NCBI RefSeq assembly: GCF_023898315.1
Contig: NC_064614.1
Coordinates: 497,566,109-497,630,108 of the forward strand
From: Schistocerca nitens
Lineage: Eukaryota; Arthropoda; Insecta; Orthoptera; Acrididae
Length of the DNA stretch: 64,000 bases
Direction: 5' to 3'
Made by a program: the position numbers and the translations under genes. The notes beneath the pieces were generated by a model, which saw only the letters and a list, made by a program, of their open reading frames with translations, was not told the DNA's origin and did not search any database. This document shows, piece by piece, positions 33,608-45,228 of the stretch (position 1 is the first letter of the stretch; every line of letters begins with the position of its first letter).

Positions 33608-34299
33608 CTTTTAGCTTGTGCCCAAAATTCATTGTAATGTTGGTCAGGATACGATATCCTTCCATGCCCTTCCCTAATCCAACATTGTGCTCTGTTGCTA
33701 ATGACCTCCTTGTCGATGGTACATTAGATCCTAATATTCCTTTCTATTACATTCCAAAATTTTTCCTTGGCTGCTAAAGGATAGGAACCTAAAACTTTGT
33801 TCCCACACAGCATCTGTTTTAGTTCCATATTTTGCTGTTGTCCTTTCAGGCATATACTTAAGTATTTTGAGCAATAAACTATTTTGAAACAAATAATGGG
33901 CAAAAATATATTTGCAGAAGAGTGAGATAATCCATGGAAAATACTGTGTATTAAAGTGTTATCATCAAGAAAACAAAGATGATTTGTATGCTTTCCTCTA
34001 ACATCTCACAAATGATATTCTGCTGTTGGCAGGCAGTAGGTAAATAGAATCTTTGCAGTCATGTTTGTGTGAAGCTAGCTTCCAAGAGTAAATTGCTATA
34101 GTTGTATCAAGCCTTTGTGCAATAAAGGTAACAAATAGGTGTGGGAGCAATCATTACTCTTTGCAAGATATTTTCTAGACATAAAAATTACTTGTTATCC
34201 AGTTAGTGTCAAACTGCTAATCGTAGGGCTCATAGTTCAGTGTTTTCAGGCACTGGATCTAACTTTTCACCTTCTGCAATTACAAGGATTGTAATTTTA
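33608..34299 (+). other. Unassigned intron sequence
   Basis: AT-rich, no recognised domain. A short block near 33640-33690 (CCATGCCCTTCCCTAATCC) is a possible trace of the 18.8-kb SINE family. Confidence 0.35.
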
Positions 34300-35130
34300 A
34301 TAGAAGCAACTACTTATTTACAGCTCATACAAAATAGATGTGTGTTTCAAAGATTTACTGACTTTCAAAGTAGTCACCAGCGTTGTGTATAACGCATTGC
34401 CAGCGATGCGGAAGTCGTAGGATACTCTTAGCAGTGCCAGTTGTGTTCACAGTTCGAGTGCCGCAGTCTGTTGCCCGACAAATTTGTAGCAGTTCTGAAG
34501 CGAATGCCATGAAGTGTTTCCTTCAGTTTAGAAATCGAGTTAACTCACGAGGGCTTAAGTCAGGGCAGTGCAGTAGGTGGTATAGCACTTAGCAGCCCCA
34601 TCAGTCAAACAAATCAGTAACAGCTTGCACTGTAGATGCTTGAGCATTGTCCTACAAAATGATGGTTAGGTCCTGCAGAAAGTGTCATCACTTCTGTCTC
34701 TAAGCTTGTCGTAGGTTGTGTTCCAAAAATGAACAGCATAGAGAAAGAAGTGGTCACACTTTCTGCAGGATCTGAACATCATTTTACGGGACAGTGTGTG
34801 GATGCAAGCTGTTACTGATTTGTTTGACGGATGGGGCTGCTAAGTGCTATATCATCTACTGCACTCCCCTGACTTAAGACCTCGTGAGTTCAATTCGATT
34901 TTTAAACTGAAGGAAACACTTCATGGCATTCACTTCAGAACTGCTAAAAATTCGTTGGGCAATAGACCGCGCTGCTTGAACTGAACACAACTGGCACTGC
35001 TAAGAGTATCCTACGACTTCCACATCGCTGGCAATGAGTTATACACAGTGCTGGTGACTACTTTGAAGGTCAGTAAAACTTTGAAACACACATCTGTTTT
35101 CTACAAGCTGTAAATAAATAGTTGCCATTG
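34300..35130. mobile_element. Long hairpin made of two inverted mariner-like 3' segments
   Basis: The left arm (about 34300-34703) and right arm (about 34738-35130) are inverted copies around a ~35-bp centre. Shared blocks include GATGTGTGTTTCAAAG, GCACTGCTAAGAGTATCCTA (right arm), CTTCATGGCATTC and AAAGTGT. The right arm on + strand encodes HSPDLRPREFNSIFKLKETL and GIHFRT, which is the C-terminal 'YSPDLaPcDFflFpkLKe.L.G..F.t' motif of mariner (SETMAR-type) transposases. Arms differ by substitutions, so the palindrome is not new. No intact ORF. Confidence 0.8.
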
Positions 35131-35539
35131 AAGTTCCAATCCTCGTATTTATATACTGGCTAATTACTGAGATTGCTCAGTTACTTAATTATACCAATCT
35201 AATTTTAAAGCAAACAGGAAGTCATGGGTGCACCATATTTTGTATAAATTGTTCCAAATCTTCCAGAGTTTTGCTTTACACATCACCCCTTCTTACTGCC
35301 GCCTCCACCTCTAGCGATTATATTATCAGGAGTGTAACCAACGAGTCCCACAATCCTGAAGACTATGGATTCAACACTAATGAAATCAGTTTTTGATTTG
35401 ATTAACCAGAAAGGGGCTAAGGATAAGAAAGGAATATAAAACCAGCATAGCCACATAAGTGTACGGAAGCTGAAAGATGAAGGAAGCGGAATAAAGTAAA
35501 TTCCAATTGATGAACAAAAAACCATGGAAGTGGAATGGG
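35131..35539 (+). other. Unassigned intron sequence
   Basis: No recognised feature. It may include the 5' part of the decayed LINE that follows. Confidence 0.3.
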
Positions 35540-37640
35540 GTAGATTCAAGAGAACATTAGTAAATGTGGCAGAAGTAGTTGGAGAGAGGACAAGCAACAA
35601 AAAGAAATGAAGGTATAGTGCAGGAGAAGAATAGAGCCTGTAGAGTATGGTTCCAGAATAGGGCAGTAAAGACAATAGAAGAATACCAGACAAGAAAGAA
35701 AGAGCAGTGGAGAGAAGACTATTGTGGGAAAATGGACTAGAATGGTGGAGGAAGACAGTGAATGTTCAAGAAAGGTCCTGTATGGGATGGTTAAAAATAA
35801 GAGACAGAATGATACAACGGACAATGTTTAAATGGTGAGTGAAGGTGACAAAGAGGTAGAAAATGAGAAGGAACTGAAGATGAGGAGGCAATATTCTTGA
35901 AGGACTCTCGAACATGAAAGGAGACTGGGCTGAGGAGGAAGGGAGAGGAACTGCTATTAGAAAAGGATGTGATATGAAGAGAAGTGGAAGATGAAATAAG
36001 GAAGATGAAAGGAGGGAAGGTACCAGATTTTGATGAGCTGAGTGTGGAGATGATAACAGCAGGAGAGGCTCTATTGTGTGATGAAAATTGATTGGGAAGA
36101 AAAGAGGATCCCAAAAAAGTGGAAGAAGGGGAATAATTATCCCGATCTTCAAGAAAGGTAATAGAAAAGAGTGCAATAACTGTAGGGGAATCACATTGTG
36201 AACCATTGTGCAAAGATATTTTAGAAAGTTTTGGAAACGTGGAATCGGGCAAAAATATAGGAAGAACAACAACATGGGTTCAGAATAGGGATGTTCACAA
36301 TAGCTCTTATTTTTGCTGTAAGGCAGCTACCAGAACACCAATATGAATATAAAAAGGTCTACTGATGGCCTTCCTGGACAGTGGAAAAGCTTATGGTAGT
36401 TTATGTAGAAACAAGGTATGGAAGTCCCTGGAGAACAGGAGTAGAAAAGCAGATTATATGGAGACTTCGTTCTTATCCCAAACGTTAAGTCTCCCCTAAC
36501 CTGGGGTTTTGGGCGACTTTTCTGTAACTCTCCTCATTTCATAAACCTCACCAATCCTTTTCCTTCATCCCTCTTCATTTGCCTTCAATCATCCTGCCAG
36601 AAAAAGGAGCCACTGGCTCTGAAGGCCTGTGTATTTCCATTTTTTTCCTCTTGCTGCTGCTTGGCTAGTAGATTTTTTATTTATGCAGTTATATTAGACT
36701 ATATGAAGGATACAAGAAATTTATGATGGTAGTGTTACTGTTTGAAAGTGGGAGGCACTGGTAACCTTACCATTTAGCTCCCAGAGAGATCAGATTGGGT
36801 GGAATAGAAGAATTACTTTAGGCAGGAATGTGCACTTTCACTATTGCTCGTCATTTTGGTGATGTATGAGATAATAACCAGAGTGGTGCAAGTAACAGGC
36901 GAAGGGAACGTGAAAGTGGTGGTGTTTGCAGATGAGTTGATGATCTGGGGAAACAAGGAGGAAATATAGGAGCAGTTGTACATATGGCAATAAATAGAAG
37001 AAGGATATGAGATGAAATTTATCATAAGTAAATGTGAAATGATAATTAGAACTAGGAAGAAGGAGAGTCATAACTGGAATAACAATTGGTGGAGAACAAC
37101 TGAGAAAAGTGGAGAGTTTCAAGTGCATGGCAAGATTAGTTTAGAAAAATGGAAGAAATGACAGAGAAATAAATGAGCATTGCAGACAAGAAGAAGCATT
37201 TTATAGGAGTATATGTGGAGCAAGGATGAACCTCAAAACAGCAAAAAGGTTATATGTCGGACATACGATTTTCCAGTCCTGATGTGTGCCTCAGAGACCT
37301 GGGTGATGAAAAGAAGAGAGAGAGTGAAGCAAAATACAAGCTAATGAGATGAAATTCTTGAGAACTAGTATTGGAAAGACAAAGAGGGATAGGTTAAGGA
37401 ATGAGAGTATCAAGGAATTAGTAAAGAAGGAACCATCATAGGAGGGGATTGAGGAATCAAATCTTTGATGACCTGGAGATGTTAAGTGAATGGAGCAGAA
37501 GAGGATACCCAGGAAGATAAGAGAGATGAAAAGGAAAGGGAAAATATCAAGAGGAATACCAAGAGACAGACAGCTGGAAGGAGTGAAGGACTGTGTGGAA
37601 AAGAAAGGCGAAAACTGGATTAGCCTGTAGATGGGAAGAA
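35540..37640 (+). mobile_element. Decayed LINE, + strand (RT relic)
   Basis: Purine-rich + strand with scattered RT motifs in changing frames. GKVPDFDELSVEMI is near 36010. AFLDSGKAYGSLCRNKVWKS is near 36370, relating to 'fiDlEKAyD.VpR..lw..L'. VMYEIITRVVQVTGEGNVKV and VVFADELMIWGNKEE are near 36860, with FADE where FADD is expected. The 3' part resembles ESFKCMA..., then SETWVMKRR. The long minus-strand frames here (35283-36275) are the complement of this purine-rich DNA and not genes. The clade is uncertain. Confidence 0.7.
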
Positions 37641-38379
37641 GGTAGGTGACAGAAAGGCTTAGGTTCCAAGCAGATCCAGCCAGTGGCTGGAAACTATGTA
37701 AGATGATGATGAATATTTTATGTAGTTTTGTGAAGCTCTCTGCTGGCATTAACAAAATAATTTTATAGTGGCTCAATTCTTATGTAAAGAATTCGTTTAT
37801 GCTTATGCAAAGTTCTGAATTATCTATCTGCTTTTTAAAAAGTGTTGTTGCAATGCTTGCTTGGTATTGCTAGTGGCTAAATGCTAATGATGTTATGATA
37901 TCTGGTTTCTGGTATGAAGACAAGACTGAATAAATGTCTGATAAGATGTCATTAATGCCACAACATTTTGATTTCCTAAGTAAACTGTTTTAGAGTCATC
38001 AGGTTGGATTCCATTGTAACCATTGTGCACAGCGAATGTGATGTAATTCAAACACGAAGGAAGTCAGCAGTCAGTCACAATTCAGTCTGTACTTAATTGC
38101 AGATCTAAATTTCAGCAACAGTATAGCTATCAATCAGTGCATATGAACTGAGTCATGAGCCTCAATATGCTTGTAAATGTACATGTTATTACATAACCTT
38201 AGCATGTACATAGCTGTTTCGAGTAGATGCAAGCTAAGATGCAAGCTAGTACTGCTGACAGACACTTTACTTTAGTAATCGTCTGTCAGTGGTACTACAC
38301 GATTTGCGAAGGAAGATACAAAAGCTTTCTACTTACTAAGGTGCAGCAAAGTCACACCTACAAGGCCACTAGATGACAG
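37641..38379 (+). other. Unassigned intron sequence
   Basis: About 740 bp with no recognised element. Its boundaries are set by the two LINE remnants on either side. Confidence 0.3.
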
Positions 38380-39065
38380 CATGAAGCATCTACTTCGTGA
38401 GAGTTTTTCTTAGGCACCATTCTTCTTTCATCTTTGCACTGTGCATTTTCTTCCTTTCTTCCAATCAAGTTTTTCCTGTCTTGAATCTCTTGCACTTTTG
38501 GCTTAGATTCCACTTGAGAAGTTTCTGGTTGAATCTTTGTCTGTCTTCCATATTTCTGAGTGTGTTATACCAGGACTTTTTTGACTTCGGGGATCCACTT
38601 TATGTTCTTAATGCTTTCTGTGTACTCCAAGATCTGTTTAGTTTGTTGGGTGTCTGGCATTCTTTCGATATGCCCGTAAAATTTCAATTGATGTTTCTTC
38701 ACGTTACATAGTATGTTAGATATCTGCTCGGTCTCCTGTCTTCTCTGCAGTGTGTACCCTTGTTCTCTCTTATTGGGCTGTAGTATTTTGACTGATTCTT
38801 ATATCGAGTTTCTTGATATTTTGTAATGCATATTTCCAATCCATGACCAGCATTTCTGATGCTGTAAGGTTAATGGCTTGATGAATTGTTGTAATGCCTC
38901 ACTTTTACATTACATTCTAAGCATGATTTATTGTAAATATTGCCATTCTTCCACAATGCTCTAGTCATTGTTTGATTTCTCTATAAGTGCACTTCTTCAT
39001 CTATCCCATTTGCCTGTATCATTTGTGAACTCTCCTGATCTCTTTTTTCTTCTTCTTTTTCTTTA
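38380..39065 (-). mobile_element. LINE 3' half (same element as 43053-43545)
   Basis: The minus strand encodes C-terminal LINE Pol pieces in several frames: NGNIYNKSCLECNVKVRHYN, then LKFYGHIERMPDTQQTKQIL ('rr.kyfGHi.RMp..rltkqil'). At the right edge it is cut by the CR1-like LINE insertion. The RT core of the same family resumes beyond 43052, so one LINE was split in two. Confidence 0.65.
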
Positions 39066-39258
39066 ATACTAGTTCCATGGATCATGAATATGATATTTCG
39101 TAATGATGTGGAACGAGTCGAATTTTCCAATACATGACATAATTAGGTTAATTTAACAACATACTTAAGTTAATATAACAACTTTATTTTATTGTGTTTT
39201 TTTTGTTTTTCTTTATTTTTTTTATTTTTTATTATTTTTTTTAATATATTTTTTTCCC

Positions 39259-42200
39259 TTAATTTATATCTAAAAATTCCTCTATGGAGTAGAAGGAGTT
39301 GTCATTCAGAAATTCTTTTAATTTCTTCTTAAATACTTGTTGGTTATCTGTCAGACTTTTGATACTATTTGGTAAGTGACCAAAGACTTTAGTGCCAGTA
39401 TAATTCACCCCTTTCTGTGCCAAAGTTAGATTTAATCTTGAATAGTGAAGATCATCCTTTCTCCTAGTATTGTAATTATGCACACTGCTATTACTTTTGA
39501 ATTGGGTTTGGTTGTTAATAACAAATTTCATAAGAGAGTATATATACTGAGAAGCTACTGTGAATATCCCCAGATCCTTAAATAAATGTCTGCAGGATGA
39601 TCTTGGGTGGACTCCAGCTATTATTCTGATTACACGCTTTTGTGCAATAAATACTTTATTCCTCAGTGATGAATTACCTCAAAATATGATGCCATATGAA
39701 AGCAATGAGTGAAAATAGGCGTAGTTAGCTAATTTACTAAGATGTTTATCACCAAAATTTGCAATGACCCTTATTGCATAAGTAGCTGAACTCAGACGTT
39801 TCAGCAGATCATCAATGTTTCTTCCAATTTAATCTCTCATCAGTGGACACACCTAAAAATTTGCAATATTCTACCTTAGCTATATGCTTCTGATTAAGGT
39901 CTATATTTATTAATGGCGTCATACCATTCACTGTACGGAACTGTATGTACTGTGTCTTATCAAAATTCAGTGAGAGTCCGTTTACAAGGAACCACTTAGT
40001 AATTTTCTGAAAGACATTATTGACAATTTCATCAGTTAATTCTTGTTTGTCAGGTGTGATTACTATACTTGTATCATGAGCAAAGAGAACTAACTTTGCC
40101 TCTTCATGAATATAGAATGGCAAGTCATTAATATATAATAAGAACAACAAAGGACCCAAGACTGACCCTTGTGGAACCCCATTCTTGATAGTTCCCCAGT
40201 TTGAGGAATGTGCTGATCTTTGCATGTTACGAGAACTACTTATTTCAACTTTCTGCACTCTTCCAGTTAGGTACGAATTAAACCATTTGTGCACTGTCCC
40301 ACTCATGCCACAATACTTGAGCTTGTCTAGCAGAATTTCATGATTTACACAATCAAAAGCCTTTGAGAGATCACAAAAAATCCCAATGGGTGGTGTTCGG
40401 TTATTCAGATCATTCAAAATTTGACTGGTGAAAGCATATATGGCATTTTCTGTTGAAAAACCTTTCTGGAAACCAAACTGACATTTTGTTAGTACTTCAT
40501 TTTTACAGATATGTGAAGCTACTCTTGAATACATTACTTTCTCAAAAATTTTGGATAAAGCTGTTAGAAGGGAGATTGGACGGTAATTGTTGACATCAGA
40601 TCTATCCCCCTTTTTATGCAAAGGTATAACAATAGCATATTTCAGTCTATCAGGGAAAATGCCCTGTTCCAGAGAGCTATTACACAGGTGGCTGAGAATC
40701 TTACTTATCTGTTGAGAACAAGCTTTTAGTATTTTGCTGGAAATGCCATCAATTCCATGTGAGTTTTTGCTTTTAAGCAAGTGTATTATTTTCCTAATTT
40801 CAGAGGGAGAAGTGGGTGAGACTTCAATTGTATCAAATTGCATAGGTATGGCCTCTTCCATTAACAGCCTAGCATCTTCTAATGAACACCTGGATCCTAC
40901 TATATCCACAACATTTAGAAAATGATTATTAAAAATATTTTCAACTTCTGACTTTTTGTTCGTAAAGTTTTCATTCAATTTGATGGTAATACTGTCTTCC
41001 TCTGCTCTTGGTTGACCTGTTTCTCTTTTAATAATATTCCAAATTGTTTTAATTTTATTATCAGAGTTGCTGATTTCAGACATGATACACATACTCCTGG
41101 ATTTTTTAATAACTTTTCTTAATATAACACAGTAGTTTTTATAATGTTTGATAGTTTCTGGGTCACTACTCTTTCTTGCTGTCAGATACATTTCCCTTTT
41201 CCGGTTACAAGATATTTTTATATCCTTAGTAAGCCATGGTTTGTTACAAGGTTTCTTACGAGTATATTTAACTATTTTCTTGGGGAAGCAGTTTTCAAAT
41301 GCATTTACAAAAATGTCATGAAATAAATTATATTTTAAATTGGCATCAGGTTCACGGTACACCTCATCCCAGTCTAACTGCTGTAGGCCTTCCCTGAAAT
41401 TTGCAATTGTTAAATCATTGACTGGACGTACTACTTTGGAGGACTGTTTAGTACTGCTGAATGGAGCTATGTCATATATTGTAACTAGCTGTGCACCATG
41501 ATCAGAAAGATCATTCTCAACAGGCTGAGCATTTATCTGGTTAAACTTATCTTGGTTTATAAAGAAGTTATCTATCAGTGAGCTGCTATCCTTTACCACC
41601 CGAGTAGGAAAATCAATAACGGGTGTCAAATTGAAAGAACCGAGTAATACTTCAAGGTCATTTTTCCTATTACCCTCTTTCAGAGAATCTACATTGAAGT
41701 CCCCACAAATAATAATTTACTTCCCCCTGTCTGACAGATAGCACAACAAGGAGTCCAAATTTTTCAGAAATAGATGAAAATTTCCTGATGGGGACCTATA
41801 TACAGATACAATTATAAATGTGCCTTTATTTAATTTAAGCTCACAGGCACATGCTTCTATATGTTTCTCTACACAAAACTTTTTTGTTTCTATACTTTTT
41901 GCACAATGATAACTTTTGACATATATGGCAACTCCTCCTTTCTCCATATTTTCTCTCATTACATGTGCAGAGAGCTTATATCCACTTACATTTACCTTAT
42001 CCATATCAGTAACAATGTGATGCTCAGACAGGCATAGTATATCTATTTCATTCTCAGCTTCTAAATCTTCTAAACAAACCAGAAGCTCATCTACTTTATT
42101 CTTTAAACTCCCAGTATTTTGATGAAATATACTTACATTATTTTTAATTATACTTTTATGGGAACCTTTCCTTATTCTAACATTTGCAGTACTCTCCTGT

Positions 42201-42397
42201 CTGAGTTTCTCATTGTGCTTAGGCCTAGTTCCTATACCAGTGGTCACACGGCGTTCAGAGAGGCAGATTATGTCAACTGGGTTGGGTGACTTTAATTCAT
42301 CAATGCAATTACCTAGGACTGAGATACAACTTGGTGGAGATAAAATTTCTGGTGATTGGTGAAAATTTATAATTGATAGCTGTGATTGGTGATCCAA
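39259..42397 (-). pseudogene. CR1-like ORF2 (endonuclease-RT), copy A
   Basis: Reading leftwards the N-terminal endonuclease (42397-41717) has SIFHQNTGSLKNKVDELLVC, IDILCLSEHH and KGGVAIYVKS. A single TAA (41717-41719) follows SDRGK, and the same frame resumes with IICGDFNVDS and PTRVVKDSSSLIDNFFIN. The RT part (to 39812) has the LKSKNSHGIDGISSKILKAC start, YRPISLLTALSKIFEKVMY, FCDLSKAFDCVNHEILLDKL and NGVPQGSVLGPLLFLLYIND. The catalytic box reads FAHD, not FADD. A one-base frameshift near 39810 precedes the C-terminal KGVNYTGTKVFGHLPNSIKS. Inactive by three independent lesions. The N-terminus also repeats the CLSE motif (VDIICLSERRVTT and IDILCLSEHHIVT). Confidence 0.9.
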
Positions 42398-42489
42398 TGT
42401 GCTAGAATTGTGCTGTTTAATTTCTTTCCTAAACTGAAGATTTGTTTCAATCCTGACCTCTCGTAGAACTTGACATCTTTCTGTCTTAC

Positions 42490-42939
42490 CTATCCTAAAA
42501 AAGGTGCTGCTCCAACACCTATAACCACTGGTATTTTACCATTCATGGCAGTGCCTCCCCCCCTTAAATTTCCTGCTATTACCCCAGCCAGTTTCCCCTT
42601 CCCTTTCCTGTTGAGATGTAGGCCGTGCCTGGTATAGTCCCACCTACTGAGATAATCAACAGGAACCACACCAATATGAGCCCCCGCACCCGACCCAAGC
42701 AGCCGTTCCAACTCCAAATTAACTCTCCCAACAGAAGAGTTCAAATGAGGCCGGTCATGGCGTCTCAGGACAGATACAAATTCAACATTGGTGTGTCTCG
42801 ATGCCGACGCAATCTTTACCAGCTCACACTCTATACTGTACCCAGGATCTGTGTCGATGCTGTTCCCTGGCCCTCCCACAATAACCACGGTGTCTTCCCT
42901 GGTAAATCCTTTACAGAGTGAACCTAAATCCTCTGTCAC
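42490..42939 (-). pseudogene. CR1-like ORF1 SGNH-esterase domain, copy A
   Basis: 150-codon frame with VVIVGGPGNSIDTDPGYS (GxxNS-type block), RHTNVEFVSVLRRHDRPHLN, VNLELERLLG and DYTRHGLHLNRKGKGKLAGV. The last is the block V region (D-x-x-H-type, HGLHLN) of SGNH hydrolases, as found in ORF1 proteins of CR1-clade LINEs. The N-terminal part with the catalytic serine is missing because the 5' end is replaced by the inverted duplication at 42959. Confidence 0.72.
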
Positions 42940-43052
42940 CTGATCCAGAGAACATTATCAGAAATTTTATCTCCACCAAGTTGTATCTCAGTCCTAGGTA
43001 ATTGCATTGATGAATTAAAGTCACCCAACCCAGTTGACATAATCTGCCTCTC

Positions 43053-43545
43053 AACATTTTGTCATTATCTTTTTAGTTTGACATGTGTTCTGTTTTATTG
43101 AAGGTGATCTATATTCTGACCTTTTCAGCCTTCTCTTGCAGGACCTAGATTTGTTTTATTCTAGTTTCTCTGTTATCTGTGAGTATTACCAGATCATCAG
43201 CCAGTCTCAGACAGCCAACATGTAGGTCCTTTGTTTTTCTTCCTAGCCTGGTTGATTTGTAAAGTCCCTGTATCTTCAGTTCTTTTTCCCATTCCCTGAC
43301 AGCTTTATGTAATAATATATTGAACAGTAATGGTTAAATACCATCGCCCTGTATCACTCTAGTCCTAACCTTGAAGGACTCTGATAACTCTAACGTAAAT
43401 TAAATTTTGGATGTGGCATTTGTTAGTGTCTGCCTGATAATGTTCTCTATTTTCTAATCAAGTCCCCTCTCTTCTAGTTCCTGGATAAGTGATGGTCTAT
43501 CTATAGAGCTGCATGCCTTCAAAAATCTGCAGTGGTGCACATGGT
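43053..43545 (-). mobile_element. LINE RT core (same element as 38380-39065)
   Basis: Minus-strand frames read ACSSIDRPSLIQELEERGLD, FKVRTRVIQGDG, PLLFNILLHKAVREWEKELK, LHVGCLRLADDLVILTDNRE and VLQEKAEKV. The catalytic box is LADD. The motif order continues into the piece at 38380-39065 once the CR1-like insertion is removed. Several stops. Confidence 0.72.
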
Positions 43546-43555
43546 CTCTGCTGAT

Positions 43556-43582
43556 ATTATTATTATTATTATTATTATTATT
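43556..43582 (+). repeat. (TAT)n microsatellite
   Basis: About nine TAT units next to the LINE remnant. Simple repeat. Confidence 0.9.
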
Positions 43583-43787
43583 TAAATGTGGCAGCAGAAA
43601 AGAGAGAATGAGACAGTTCAAGAATTCAGTATTTCAGTGCTTAGGACTTTAGATTATGTAGAACACATTTGGAGAAAACAGCAACATTGAAAAGTTTGCC
43701 GAGTTTTACATTGAATTAACTCTTCATAAAGATTTAATCTGCAAAAAGAAAAAAATGCTTGTATTTCTAAGAAAGTGCAGAAAGATA

Positions 43788-43914
43788 TGATTATAATAGA
43801 GGGAAACATTCCAAATTAATGATATGATTATAATAGAGGGAAACATTCCAAATTAATGATATGATTACAATAGAGGGAAACATTCCAAATTAATGATATA
43901 TAATATCATAATAT
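43788..43914. repeat. Short tandem-repeat insertion with 16-bp target duplication
   Basis: Three 37-bp units, TATGATTATAATAGAGGGAA followed by ACATTCCAAATTAATGA (starting 43786, 43823 and 43860), then a short AT-rich end. AAAGTGCAGAAAGATA stands on both sides (43772-43787 and 43915-43930), a perfect 16-bp duplication. This marks a 127-bp retroposed-like insertion with no visible Pol III promoter. Confidence 0.82.
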
Positions 43915-44163
43915 AAAGTGCAGAAAGATACGTATATGGCTTCTTTTCTGTGTTTATTTCATAGATTCTTACTTAAATTGTGTGTGAGTTTCGTATAGGA
44001 GGTGTAATTTCGAGTTTTAGTTACTGTAATCGTAAATTCAGGCAGATTGTAGCGCAGTCGTTAGGCATTTGTACAGGTTAGTTCATATATTCTTTGCGTG
44101 TTTCCCTTGCTTTATCTAGGCACGGACTCGTGTTTCAGTAACTGTTGTTCAACATCGATTAGA

Positions 44164-45228
44164 ATGGGCAGGGACTGTGATTGCTGTGTTCGGATGAGGG
44201 CTGAGTTGGCATCCCTTCACTCACAGCTGCAGGCGGCGCTGACTTCGGTCGCACAGCTTGAGGCTGTTGCCAATGGGCACCACTGTGGTGAGCCGGACTT
44301 GGGTATCACGGGGATGTCAACCTCGTCCCGTCTGTCCCCAGATCGGTCTGCCGCTGTGGTTGCCCTGGTTGCTGCCCGCATTGGGGCTGAGCCCTCGCCT
44401 GTGGTTGATTGGGAGGTCGTTCCAAGGCGTGGCAGACAGCGAAAGACGTCCCCGGAGGCTGATCAGAAAGCCTCCCCAGTGCGTCTGACAAACAGGTTTC
44501 AGGTACTGTCTCTGGCTGAGCCAGATGCAGCTGCCTGCCCTGTTTCAGAGGATGATTCTCAGCCTTCAAGGTCCGGGCAATCGCAGAGGGTGGGCTTATT
44601 GGTAGTTGGGAGCTCCAATGTTAGGCGCGTAATGGGGCCCCTTTGGGATATGGAGGCTAAGGAGGGGAAGAAATCCAGTGTGCACTCCGTGTACATTCCA
44701 GGTGGAGTCATTCCTGATGTGGAAAGGGTCCTTCCGGATGCCATGAAGAGCACAGGTTGCAGCCAGCTGCAGGTGATGGCACATGTCGGCATTTATGACA
44801 TGTGTCGCTTTGGATCTGAGGAAATTCTCTCTGGATTCCAGCGGCTATCTGATTTGGTGAAGGCTGCCGGTCTTGCTTAACGAGATAAGGCAGAGCTCAC
44901 CATCTGCAGCATCATTGACAGAACCGACTGCGGACCTTGGGTGCAGAGCCGGGTGGAGGGTCTGAATCAGAGGCTCAGATGGTTTTGCGACCGTGTTGGC
45001 AGCAGATTCCTTGACTTGCGCCATAGGCTGGTGGGGTTTCGGGTACCACTGAATAGGTCAGGAGTTCACTACACTCAGCTGGTGGCTACACGGGTAGCGG
45101 AGGCTGTGTGGCGTGGACTGGGTGGTTTTTTTAGGTTAGAAGCCCTCGGGAAAGTACGGGGTGGGCTGCAATCTCAAAGGGTGCATGGCAAATACAGGAC
45201 GTGCTTGGATCAACAGTCAGAATTGTAG
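44164..45228 (+). pseudogene. CR1-like ORF1 with SGNH-esterase domain, one stop codon
   Basis: The start is taken at MGRDCDCCVRMRAELASLHS, a Cys-rich, coiled-coil-like N-terminus (LHSQLQAALTSVAQLEAVAN). A basic/Ser linker follows with WEVVPRRGRQRK and VRLTNRFQVLSL. The SGNH-hydrolase-like domain has block I VGSSNVRRV (Ser nucleophile region). Block III reads HVGIYDM, where HVGTNDM is typical. A TAA at 44878-44880 follows LVKAAGLA, but the same frame continues with ICSIIDR, LRWFCDRVGSRFLDLRHR and NRSGVHYTQLVATRVAEAVW (block V) to the stop at 45226-45228. ORF1 proteins of this type bind RNA and possibly lipid or ester substrates; their exact role is unknown. Confidence 0.85.

Larger units (their letters stand above)
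39066..43052 (-). mobile_element. CR1-like LINE copy A, with inverted 5' duplication
   Basis: Minus-strand LINE of about 4 kb. From 5' to 3' it has an ORF1 piece with an SGNH-esterase-like domain (42490-42939), then ORF2 with endonuclease and RT (42397-39812) and a frameshifted C-terminal part (39259-39531). The 3' UTR is A-rich in element sense and ends AACTAGT near 39066. The outermost 5' 94 nt (42959-43052) are a perfect inverted copy of 42258-42351. Clade is inferred from the SGNH-bearing ORF1 and RT motifs. Confidence 0.85.

Noticed and set aside
35283-36275. Three long minus-strand frames (up to 169 codons), Ser/Leu/Phe-rich
   Set aside because: They are the complement of a purine-rich decayed LINE on the + strand that carries RT motifs (AFLDSGKAY, VVFADELMIW). 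Low-complexity composition explains their length.
43786-43896. CRISPR-like array
   Set aside because: Units are directly contiguous with no spacers, and the sequence is eukaryotic.
44164-45228. Host esterase gene
   Set aside because: The SGNH-like domain is ORF1 of a LINE: endonuclease-RT follows directly and a LINE 3' end closes the unit.
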